A stretch of DNA of 64,000 nt from Prevotella sp. (GTDB taxonomy: Bacteria > Bacteroidota > Bacteroidia > Bacteroidales > Bacteroidaceae): positions 62,001 through 126,000 of the forward strand of contig JALEKD010000005.1 in NCBI GenBank assembly GCA_022769285.1. The letters are read 5' to 3'. The position numbers were made by a program, and so were the translations under genes. The notes under the pieces are model-generated. The model was not told the origin of the DNA, searched no databases, and was given only the letters and a program-made list of their open reading frames with translations. Numbering within the stretch: the stretch's first letter is position 1; every line of letters starts with the position of its first letter. Below are positions 56,130-64,000 of this stretch, in pieces.

Positions 56130-56840
56130 ATGGATGCAAAGAGAATTGTAAGTTTCCTCACCCGAGTGGCGCAGAACAACAACCGCCCCTGGTTTCAGGA
56201 ACATAAGGCCGAGTTTGAAGCCTGCAAGGCCGACTTCGAGGCAGGCATTACCCAGCTGATAGCCACGCTGGCCACCATGGACCCCGAGGTGGCCCACCTC
56301 ACCGTGCGCGACTGCTGTTACCGTTTCTACCGCGATACGCGGTTCAGTGCCGACAAGTCGCCTTACAAGCGCCACTTCGGTGCTTACATCTGTGCCCACG
56401 GCCGCAAGGCCCTGCGCGGGGGCTACTATGTACACCTGCAGCCCGGCCACTCCTTTATAGCCGTGGGGTCGTACTGGCTGCCCACCCATATACTTACCTC
56501 GTGTCGCAACGAGATAATGGGCAACATAGACCAGTGGCGCCGGGCGGTAGAGGCAGGCGAGTTTGTCAAATTTTTCGGCTATCCGGGCAACGGTGTTATG
56601 ACCGATGACGAGCTGTCGGCCAAGGGTTTTGGCATCGCGATGCTCAAGACGGCCCCCAAGGGCTTTCCCCGCGACTACGAGTATATCGACTATTTGCGTA
56701 TGAAGGACTATTGCTGCTGGATGCGGGTGCCCGATACGCTGTTTGACGCTCCCGACTGGCAGAGGCAGCTGCTCCGCTACTTCCGCGTGGCGAAACCCAT
56801 GATGGACTTTATCAATGCCGTGGTAGACGACTACGAGTAG
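56130..56840 (+). CDS. DUF2461 family protein
   Basis: FLTRVAQNNNRPWFQEHKAEFEACKADFEAGI; DTRFSADKSPYKRHFGAYI; GGYYVHLQPGHSFIAVGSYWLP. Confidence 0.9.
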   Translation: MDAKRIVSFLTRVAQNNNRPWFQEHKAEFEACKADFEAGITQLIATLATMDPEVAHLTVRDCCYRFYRDTRFSADKSPYKRHFGAYICAHGRKALRGGYYVHLQPGHSFIAVGSYWLPTHILTSCRNEIMGNIDQWRRAVEAGEFVKFFGYPGNGVMTDDELSAKGFGIAMLKTAPKGFPRDYEYIDYLRMKDYCCWMRVPDTLFDAPDWQRQLLRYFRVAKPMMDFINAVVDDYE

Positions 56841-56859
56841 CCGCCCGGCAGCCGCCCGT

Positions 56860-56951
56860 GGCTCCGTCTGAAGACATAGAATGTATGTCCTAAGTTCAGA
56901 AATATACATCCAAGCGTTTAGTATGTACAGTCTAAGTCTTCGGACGGAGCC
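56860..56951 (+). repeat. Intergenic 21-bp tandem-unit element with terminal inverted repeats, copy 4
   Basis: GGCTCCGTCTGAAGACATAGA (left) vs reverse complement of TCTAAGTCTTCGGACGGAGCC (right), 19/21; units at 56877, 56898, 56919. Confidence 0.9.
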
Positions 56952-56976
56952 GTGGAAGGCTGAGTAAGTTGTTGGG

Positions 56977-57009
56977 GCCATCGCGCACACGGCGATGGCT
57001 CTCTTTTTT
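56977..57009 (+). terminator. Intrinsic terminator
   Basis: GCCATCGC-GCACACG-GCGATGGC followed by TCTCTTTTTT. Confidence 0.85.
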
Positions 57010-57244
57010 CCCTTGTTCATCCACCTCCTGTCTCCCCACGAAAAACTCTCTGCTCGTAATGACGGCTCCCAGACTCGTAGAGGTGACTTCTAAGTGGCCA
57101 GGAGCCGTCATGAGCACCACAGAGACGGCTCTGGATACCTGGTGGGGCATGGCCCCATGGTGGGCTATCCACTTGCAATCTGTAAGTTGCCATAGAAAAA
57201 TGGAAAAAACTGTGATTTTTAGTTTTGTGTATTCGATTTTTTGC

Positions 57245-57252
57245 TAAATTTG
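57245..57252 (+). promoter_or_regulatory. -7 box (TAAATTTG) of the ald promoter
   Basis: TAnnTTTG match; TTTG 17 bp upstream. Confidence 0.5.
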
Positions 57253-57432
57253 CACATGTTAGGTTACGGTTTGGCCCTTTGAGTTCGCTCGCGGCCGTCG
57301 GCCCTCCTGACGCAGCCCCAGACAGATGGCTATACGGCCACAGACGACCCATCACCGCCATGGCTGCCATCATCCTGGCCTTAGACACGAAGCATCTTAT
57401 TATCTATTAAACATTTAAAAATCATTACCATT

Positions 57433-58542
57433 ATGAAAATCGGAATCCCAAAGGAAATTAAGAACAATGAGAACCGGGTGGGTATGACCCCCGATGGCGT
57501 GGCCGAACTGGTAAAGCATGGGCACGAGGTGTATGTACAGCATACGGCTGGCGAGGGCAGCGGGTTTGCCGACGCGGCTTATGAGCAGGTGGGCGCCACC
57601 ATACTGCCTACCATCGAGGAGGTGTACCAGGTGGCCGAGATGATTATCAAGGTCAAGGAGCCTATCGCCCCAGAGTATTCGCTGGTGCGCAAGGGTCAGT
57701 TGCTCTTTACTTATTTCCATCTGGCCTGCGACAAACCGCTGACCGACGCCATGCTGAAGAGAGGCGCGGTATGCCTGGCGTACGAGACGGTGCAGACGGC
57801 CGATAACCGCTTGCCTCTGCTGGTGCCTATGAGCGAGGTGGCCGGACGCATGGCTGCGCTCAATGGGGCTTACTATCTGCAGAAGACCAAGGGCGGCAAG
57901 GGCAAACTGATAGGTGGCGTGCCCGGAGTGAAGCCGGCCAAGGTGCTGGTACTGGGTGGCGGCATCGTGGGCGAGGCTGCCGCACGTATGGCGGCCGGCA
58001 TGGGTGCCGATGTGTACGTTACCGACATCAACCTGGCCCGCCTGCGCCAGCTCGATGCCGAACTGCCTCCCACGGTACACACGCTGTACTCGACGGAACA
58101 CAATATACGCAAGGAGCTACACGATGTAGACATCGTGATAGGCTCTGTCCTGGTGCCGGGCGACAAGACACCTCATCTCATTACCCGGGCCATGCTCAGC
58201 GAGATGGAGCCGGGTACGGTGCTGGTAGATGTGGCCATAGACCAGGGCGGCTGCTTTGAGACGTCGCACGCCACTACGCACAGCGACCCTGTCTATGTGG
58301 TAGACGGCATCGTTCATTATGCCGTGGCCAACATTCCGGGTGCCGTGCCCAACACTTCGACGGCTGCGCTTACCAATGCCACGCTGAAGTATGCCCTGGC
58401 TTTGGCCGACAAGGGCTGGAAGCGTGCCTGCAAGGAGGATAATGCACTATATAAAGGCTTGAATGTGGTAGAAGGCAAGGTTACCTACAAGGCAGTAGCC
58501 GATGTGTGGGGACTGGATTACTCGGCTGCAGTGGTAGACTGA
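57433..58542 (+). CDS. ald: Alanine dehydrogenase
   Basis: MKIGIPKEIKNNENRVGMTPDGVAELVKHGHEV; VLVLGGGIVGEAAARMAAGMGADVYVTDIN. Confidence 0.95.
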   Translation: MKIGIPKEIKNNENRVGMTPDGVAELVKHGHEVYVQHTAGEGSGFADAAYEQVGATILPTIEEVYQVAEMIIKVKEPIAPEYSLVRKGQLLFTYFHLACDKPLTDAMLKRGAVCLAYETVQTADNRLPLLVPMSEVAGRMAALNGAYYLQKTKGGKGKLIGGVPGVKPAKVLVLGGGIVGEAAARMAAGMGADVYVTDINLARLRQLDAELPPTVHTLYSTEHNIRKELHDVDIVIGSVLVPGDKTPHLITRAMLSEMEPGTVLVDVAIDQGGCFETSHATTHSDPVYVVDGIVHYAVANIPGAVPNTSTAALTNATLKYALALADKGWKRACKEDNALYKGLNVVEGKVTYKAVADVWGLDYSAAVVD

Positions 58543-59708
58543 GTGTGAGTGGCCTTCCACCACGCTGTTAACGATTTCCGGCCCGCTACGTACGTATTGG
58601 TAGTTGGGTCGGAAATTGTTATTCCTGAGAATGTATTAATGTCTACCGTGGATAAGCCCCCGTTAACCTGCGACAGGTTGGTGTATATCTTGGGCGTGTG
58701 TACATGGTAAGGTACCAGTCGGGCGACCATTGCGTCAAACTGGCTGACATCAGCTGCGTCGCACAAGTGGCTGATGTAGCTGCCCATGTCAAAGAATATG
58801 GTCTGCCCCATACCGTCGAGCTTCTGTAAGCGGTTCTCCTGCGTGGGGTCAAAGGTGTAACGCGCGTTAAAGGTGCGCATCAGCTGGGCCATGGCCTCTG
58901 TCTGCTGGCAGTCTATGACCGACAGGGTGCCGTAGGGGTAGGTGCCATGACTATAGTAGCTGTAGAAACCGTTGACGATGGCCTCGTAGTTGGGCGTGGT
59001 GGCACACAGATAGGGCCAGATGGTCCGGTAGGGCAGACCGGCAGCCATAATCTCGCTGGTCGACGCGATGAGGTAGTGGGTTACGTCCTTCAGGTCGTAG
59101 GCCACCTCGATGCCAGCCATATAGCAGTCGTCGAAGGCTATAAACTGCATCGGCATGGCCGCGCGGGTAATGCCGTCGGCCAGGTCGGCCAGGTCGGCCT
59201 GGAAGCGGGCCTCCGTTCCGCCAAAAGCGCGGGTCTTGTAGTAGCCGGTAAGGCCCCGGGGCAACCAGCCGGTACCGTGGCAGCCTATAATCATGGCATA
59301 GGTATCGGCCTCTGCATGCGTGCGCACGTCGCCCAGTATGCCGGCTATGCCCGCAGCAGTCATGGCGTCGTAGTCGGCATAGTGTTTCAGCGTGTCGCGG
59401 GTGCAGGCTTTGCCCGTGTACCTTATCTCTATCAGCGCGGCCCTCGTGGGCGACTGCGCGATGTACACTAACAGCCGGGTACGGCCCAGGCCATGCTGTC
59501 CGGCAATGGCTGTCTCCATATCCTGTATATTGGTACTGAAGTAAGTGTACAGGTTGTGCGTATAGGGCTTCTCGGCCCCCGAGGACCAGGGCATAAAAAC
59601 AAAAAGCGTTTTCTCGGTTGACCGTGTGGGTTCAGACCCGTTGCTGCTGCAACTCACGACGACTAACGTGAGTACGGTCAGCACACAGTAACCGAGAAAA
59701 CGCTTCAT
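58518..59708 (-). CDS. Clostripain-family (C11) cysteine peptidase lipoprotein
   Basis: Lipobox VVSCSS; catalytic-like IIGCHGTGW and AFDDCYMAGIEVAYDL. Confidence 0.87.
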   Translation of the reverse strand: MKRFLGYCVLTVLTLVVVSCSSNGSEPTRSTEKTLFVFMPWSSGAEKPYTHNLYTYFSTNIQDMETAIAGQHGLGRTRLLVYIAQSPTRAALIEIRYTGKACTRDTLKHYADYDAMTAAGIAGILGDVRTHAEADTYAMIIGCHGTGWLPRGLTGYYKTRAFGGTEARFQADLADLADGITRAAMPMQFIAFDDCYMAGIEVAYDLKDVTHYLIASTSEIMAAGLPYRTIWPYLCATTPNYEAIVNGFYSYYSHGTYPYGTLSVIDCQQTEAMAQLMRTFNARYTFDPTQENRLQKLDGMGQTIFFDMGSYISHLCDAADVSQFDAMVARLVPYHVHTPKIYTNLSQVNGGLSTVDINTFSGITISDPTTNTYVAGRKSLTAWWKATHTQSTTAAE

Positions 59709-59720
59709 AGTGATGGTTTT

Positions 59721-62426
59721 TTATTTCTTTCTGAGTTCGGCTATCGACTCTTGAAGGGCTGCTATCTTTTCTACAGAGTCGCTTTCCTTCTTGCGCTCCA
59801 ACGCTACGACAGCCTCGGGGGCATGGGCAACAAACTTCTCGTTAGATAGTTTCTTGCGGACACCTGCCAAGAAGCCTTCCAGGTGCTTGAGCTGAGCCTC
59901 GGCCTTGGCTATCTCGGCCTCTACGTCTATGAGGTCGCCTAAGGGTACGGCATACTCGTGGGTGCCTATCATAAAGGCGCTGGCGCTGGCATCCTTCTCG
60001 CTCACCACCTCGATACTGCTTAGGTTGGCCATCTTGGTAATCACGGCGTTGAAGTCGGTATAAACGTTGTCACCCACGGCTTGCAAGGTCAGGGCCTCCT
60101 TGGGGGCAATGTTCTTCTGGCTGCGCACCATGCGCACACCGCTGACTATCTGCTTGACCTCCTCCATCTGGCTGATAAGCGCGAGCTCGGCCTCGGTGGG
60201 TGCCTCCATCTTCAGGGCATCGCGCATGATGCTCTCGCCCGGCTTGCGGTCGTATATGTGCTGCCACAGCTCTTCGGTAATAAACGGCATGAAGGGGTGC
60301 AGCATCTTCAGCAGTGTCTCGAAGAAGCGCAGGGTAGCGTCGTAGGTCTGCTGGTCTATGGGCTGTGCCTCGCCGTTCACGTAAGCAGGCTTTACCATCT
60401 CCAGGTACCAGCTCGAGAACTCGTCCCAGAACAGGCGGTACACGGCCATCAGTGCTTCAGATATGCGGTACTTGCGGAAGAGGTCGTCAACCTCCTCATT
60501 GGTCTGCTTGAGCTTAGCTTCAAACCACTCGGTGGCTATGCGGCTGGCCTCGGGCTGCTCACCGGCGGCCACGTTCCAGCCCTTAACCAGGCGGAAAGCA
60601 TTCCATATCTTGTTGTTGAAGTTGCGGCCCTGCTCGCAGAGACTTTCATCGAACAGAATGTCGTTACCTGCTGGTGCTGAGAGCATCATGCCCATGCGCA
60701 CACCGTCGGCGCCAAACTTCTCGATAAGTTCGATGGGGTCGGGAGAGTTGCCCAGACTCTTGGACATTTTCCGGCCGAGCTTGTCGCGTACAATGCCGGT
60801 GAAGTAGACGTTCTTGAAAGGTATCTTGCCCATGTACTCCTCGCCCGCCATAATCATTCGGGCCACCCAGAAGAAGATGATGTCCGGGGCAGTAACCAGG
60901 TCAGACGTGGGGTAGTAGTATTTTATCTCCTCGTTACCTGGGGTGTTGATGCCATCGAACAATGAGATGGGCCAAAGCCATGAGGAGAACCATGTATCCA
61001 GTGCATCGTCGTCCTGGCGCAGGTCGCTGGCCTGCAGGTTGGCGTTGCCGCTCTGCTTGCGGGCCAGTTCCAGGGCCTCCTCGGGGGTCTCGGCTACCAC
61101 ATACTGCTCTTCGCCATAATAATAGGCCGGTATGCGGTGGCCCCACCACAGCTGGCGCGATATGCACCAGTCCTGTATGTTCTCTAACCAGTTCTTGTAG
61201 GTAGCCTTGTACTTCGCCGGGTAGAATTTCATCTCACCATTAAGTACGGGGGGGAGTGCTATGTCGGCGAAATGCTGCATGCGGAGGAACCACTGGAGTG
61301 AGAGGCGCGGCTCAATGGCTGTGTCAGGATTGCGCTCGGAGTAACCCACCTTGTTGTTGTAGTCTTCGATACGCTCCATGAGGTCGGCAGCCTGCAGATC
61401 CTTAGCTATCTGACGACGGCAGTCAAAGCGGTCCATGCCGACATAGAGGGGCGATGCGTCAGAGATGGTGGCATCGGCATTGAATATATCAATAGTCTCC
61501 AGATTGTGGGTCTTGCCGAGCATGTAGTCATTGGTGTCGTGGGCTGGGGTAACCTTCAGACAGCCCGTACCAAACTCGATGTCTACATAGCGGTCTTCTA
61601 TAACGGGAATGGCACGTCCCACGAGTGGCACGATGACCTTCTTGCCTTTCAGCCACTGGTTCTTGGGGTCTTTGGGGTTGATACACATAGCCGTATCGCC
61701 CATGATGGTTTCAGGACGGGTAGTAGCTACCACGGCGTAGTACCCTTTGTCGTCCTTGTGGATGACATTGCCCTCACCGGCGTTTTCTACGTCCGAGCAG
61801 TCGCACTCAGGGGCTATATAATATTTAAGGTGGTAGAGCTTGGACTGCTCATCCTTATACACCACTTCCTCATTGCTCAGCGCTGTCTGAGCCTTGGGAT
61901 CCCAGTTGACCATGCGCAGTCCGCGGTAGATAAGTCCCTTGTTGTATAAGTCCACGAATACCTTGATAACGCTTTTCGAGCGCTTCTCATCCATGGTGAA
62001 GGCTGTACGATCCCAGTCACATGAGGCACCCAGGCGGCGCAGCTGCTTGAGGATGATGCCTCCGTGCTCGTTAGTCCAGTCCCAGGCGTGTTTCAAGAAC
62101 TCCTCGCGGGTCAGGTCGTGCTTCTTGATGCCCTGGGCAGCAAGCCGCTTGACCACTTTGGCCTCAGTGGCTATCGAGGCGTGGTCAGTACCGGGCACCC
62201 AGCAGGCATTCTTGCCCTCCATGCGGGCTCGGCGTACCAGGATGTCCTGTATGGTGTTGTTGAGCATGTGTCCCATGTGCAACACGCCGGTCACGTTAGG
62301 TGGGGGAATAACGATGGTGTATGGTTCTCTACCGTCTGGTTTGCTATTGAACAGCTTATTGTCAAGCCAGTACTGATACCATTTTGACTCCACTTCTCTT
62401 GGGTCGTACTTACTTGCTAATTCCAT
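59721..62426 (-). CDS. valS: Valine--tRNA ligase
   Basis: [16 protein letters not shown] (HIGH-like) and [12 protein letters not shown] (KMSKS); editing domain. Confidence 0.97.
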   Translation of the reverse strand: MELASKYDPREVESKWYQYWLDNKLFNSKPDGREPYTIVIPPPNVTGVLHMGHMLNNTIQDILVRRARMEGKNACWVPGTDHASIATEAKVVKRLAAQGIKKHDLTREEFLKHAWDWTNEHGGIILKQLRRLGASCDWDRTAFTMDEKRSKSVIKVFVDLYNKGLIYRGLRMVNWDPKAQTALSNEEVVYKDEQSKLYHLKYYIAPECDCSDVENAGEGNVIHKDDKGYYAVVATTRPETIMGDTAMCINPKDPKNQWLKGKKVIVPLVGRAIPVIEDRYVDIEFGTGCLKVTPAHDTNDYMLGKTHNLETIDIFNADATISDASPLYVGMDRFDCRRQIAKDLQAADLMERIEDYNNKVGYSERNPDTAIEPRLSLQWFLRMQHFADIALPPVLNGEMKFYPAKYKATYKNWLENIQDWCISRQLWWGHRIPAYYYGEEQYVVAETPEEALELARKQSGNANLQASDLRQDDDALDTWFSSWLWPISLFDGINTPGNEEIKYYYPTSDLVTAPDIIFFWVARMIMAGEEYMGKIPFKNVYFTGIVRDKLGRKMSKSLGNSPDPIELIEKFGADGVRMGMMLSAPAGNDILFDESLCEQGRNFNNKIWNAFRLVKGWNVAAGEQPEASRIATEWFEAKLKQTNEEVDDLFRKYRISEALMAVYRLFWDEFSSWYLEMVKPAYVNGEAQPIDQQTYDATLRFFETLLKMLHPFMPFITEELWQHIYDRKPGESIMRDALKMEAPTEAELALISQMEEVKQIVSGVRMVRSQKNIAPKEALTLQAVGDNVYTDFNAVITKMANLSSIEVVSEKDASASAFMIGTHEYAVPLGDLIDVEAEIAKAEAQLKHLEGFLAGVRKKLSNEKFVAHAPEAVVALERKKESDSVEKIAALQESIAELRKK

Positions 62427-62465
62427 ATTTATTGATATCTATAAATTCTTTATTAAAAAACATTG

Positions 62466-62473
62466 CAAAGTTA
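62466..62473 (-). promoter_or_regulatory. -7 box for valS
   Basis: Minus strand TAACTTTG. Confidence 0.5.
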
Positions 62474-62496
62474 CTGATTTTTTGTGTAAATTTACT

Positions 62497-62504
62497 TACT
62501 TTTG
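62497..62504 (+). promoter_or_regulatory. -7 box for mazG
   Basis: TACTTTTG 20 bp upstream of ATG 62525. Confidence 0.5.
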
Positions 62505-62524
62505 CAAAGAAATTATTGAGTACA

Positions 62525-63346
62525 ATGAATAGCAGAGAGAGTGTCATAGAAGCATTTGGGCGCCTATTGGATGTTCAGAAGAGGCTTTGCAAGGAATGTC
62601 CGTGGGACAGGAAGCAGACATTTGAGAGCTTGCGGCCCAATACGATAGAAGAGGTGTTTGAACTGGCCGACGCCCTGGCCAAAAAGGATATGCACAACAT
62701 TATGAAGGAACTGGGCGATGTGATGGAGCACGTCTTGTTCTATGCCATATTGGGCGCTGAGGCCGGCGAGTTTGACATGGCCGACGTATGTACTCAAGAG
62801 GCGCGCAAGCTGATGTTCCGCCATCCTTTTATCGACTGGACGGGATGGCCCGATGACCCTAAGGCCGATGTCGTGGATGCTCCGGCTGACAGCGAAGCCG
62901 TAGAGCAGACCTGGGAGCAGATTAAGCAGAAAGAGAAAGACGGCAACAGGACAGTCCTCTCGGGTGTGCCCGACGCTCTTCCATCTCTTATCAAGGCTTA
63001 TCGCATCCAGGACAAAGCCCGTAATGTGGGTTTCGACTGGCAGCGCCGTGAGGACGTGTGGGATAAGGTGCGCGAGGAGATGGCTGAACTCGAGGTAGAG
63101 TTAGCTAAGGGCGATGGCCCCAACTCTGAGAAAGAACTGGGCGATTTCTTGTTCAGCGTGATTAACGCAGCACGTCTTTATCATCTTAATCCAGACAACG
63201 CGCTGGAGCAGACCAATCAGAAATTTATCCATCGGTTTAACTATGTGGAGCGCAAGGCAAAGGAGAGAGGTAAGGAGTTAAAGGATATGACACTTGGAGA
63301 GATGGATGCGCTCTGGGACGAGGCTAAGCAACTTGAGAAGAGATAA
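62525..63346 (+). CDS. mazG: Nucleoside triphosphate pyrophosphohydrolase
   Basis: CPWDRKQTFESLRPNTIEEVFELADAL; EELGD-like KELGDFLFSVINAARL. Confidence 0.94.
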   Translation: MNSRESVIEAFGRLLDVQKRLCKECPWDRKQTFESLRPNTIEEVFELADALAKKDMHNIMKELGDVMEHVLFYAILGAEAGEFDMADVCTQEARKLMFRHPFIDWTGWPDDPKADVVDAPADSEAVEQTWEQIKQKEKDGNRTVLSGVPDALPSLIKAYRIQDKARNVGFDWQRREDVWDKVREEMAELEVELAKGDGPNSEKELGDFLFSVINAARLYHLNPDNALEQTNQKFIHRFNYVERKAKERGKELKDMTLGEMDALWDEAKQLEKR

Positions 63347-63433
63347 GATACTATATATATAATAAGGTGTAGACCCCTGCGGGTCATGGATAGAAGATTC
63401 GTGGATGTTACAGATATTAAGGAGAATATAACT

Positions 63434-64000
63434 ATGCGAAAATCAGTAGTTTTGGCCATGTTGGCTTTAGTCTTGGTAACCATGGCGGGTTGCCATGGCA
63501 ATAAGACGGGCGACGGTGCCCAGCTGGCAGACAGCACAGAGGCCACCGTGCAGCCAGATACCACCGTCTATGGCGTCTGCGGAACAGGAACGTCTATGCA
63601 CACGTTAGAGTTGATAACCGATGAGGGCGACACGTTGACCTACCTGGTTGACGTAGACTCCGAGGATGAAGTGGTGAAGGGCGGCATGTTAGCTGGCGAC
63701 CGCATGGCTGTTGTGGGAGCCAAGGACGGCAACGGCGAGTTGGTGGCCACCCAGGTGGTGAACCTCACCACGCTTTTAGGTAGATGGACCAGTATAGACA
63801 AGAACTTCGAGATACAGGAGGGTGGGGTCGTAGAGTCGAGCGTAAAGGCCGAGACACATCCCTGGACATCCTGGAAGATATACAATGGCAACCTGTTGCT
63901 CAACCGCGATACCTTCAACGTGGTTCAGTTGGGTGCCGACAGTCTTTATCTGGAGAACGGCGAGGGCATCTACGTCTTCAAGCGTCAGCAGGCTACCCCC
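63434..64000 (+). CDS. Lipocalin-like lipoprotein, truncated by window end
   Basis: Manual translation: MRKSVVLAMLALVLVTMAGCHGNKTGDGAQ...WTSIDKNFEIQEGGVVESS...; open to base 64000. Confidence 0.65.
   Translation, partial: MRKSVVLAMLALVLVTMAGCHGNKTGDGAQLADSTEATVQPDTTVYGVCGTGTSMHTLELITDEGDTLTYLVDVDSEDEVVKGGMLAGDRMAVVGAKDGNGELVATQVVNLTTLLGRWTSIDKNFEIQEGGVVESSVKAETHPWTSWKIYNGNLLLNRDTFNVVQLGADSLYLENGEGIYVFKRQQATP

Noticed and set aside
56860-56951. Copy 4 as a recent transposon insertion with target-site duplication
   Set aside because: No convincing duplicated flank longer than 2-3 bp at copy 3 or 4, and no transposase in the window; the MITE origin remains only one option.
55710-57020. 436-aa minus-strand ORF
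   Set aside because: Antisense to nth and DUF2461 genes, low-complexity composition, and passes through the 21-bp repeat element; typical shadow ORF.
59175-59202. Three tandem GGCCAGGTC 9-mers in the C11 peptidase gene
   Set aside because: In-frame coding repeat giving ADLADLADG; too short to suggest anything beyond local slippage.
1-64000. tRNA or rRNA genes, prophage or integrative elements
   Set aside because: Scanned by eye; no tRNA-like TTCGA/TTCRANNC arm context, rRNA core sequence, integrase or phage structural gene recognised. A tRNAscan-SE/Infernal run would be decisive.

Overview
This 64-kb window looks like an ordinary chromosomal segment from a Bacteroidales genome, probably Prevotellaceae-like. 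The placement rests on repeated TAnnTTTG -7 promoter boxes and Bacteroidales-type families (DUF5686, DUF3078, DUF5020, DUF5112/5113-like kinase, GGGtGRT protein). It is gene-dense. Main contents: the end of a MATE transporter; a TetR-fabG-rluA operon; an acn-icd-gltA TCA block; an NhaC/lactonase group; a LacI-kdgK-eda block; a large hybrid sensor kinase with its response regulator; GH89; trmD; ligA; coaW; a pyrG-yidC-S9 peptidase-MFS operon; an iron-sulfur scaffold/GGGtGRT pair; a PiT phosphate transporter; paired DUF4230 genes; an inositol-lipid-like pgpA-GtrA-CDP-alcohol-PAP2 cluster; nth; ald; valS; and mazG. I saw no rRNA, tRNA, prophage, transposase or CRISPR array. The signals I consider most worth following up are: (1) a four-copy family of ~85-95 bp intergenic elements built from 21-bp tandem units, two copies ending in long inverted GGCTCCGTCCGAAGA arms; (2) four 11-bp direct repeats with PHO-box-like 7+4 architecture upstream of the PiT transporter; (3) a 30-codon leader ORF with a Cys-Cys-Cys run, inside a foldable leader, directly upstream of aconitase; (4) a possible pseudoknot in the leader of the scaffold/GGGtGRT pair; (5) a giant sensor protein whose phospho-acceptor-like and ATPase modules appear to sit in different halves; (6) an inositol-sphingolipid-like cluster with no adjacent inositol-phosphate synthase. 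All calls are by eye from sequence and the supplied ORF translations. No database search or folding program was run.
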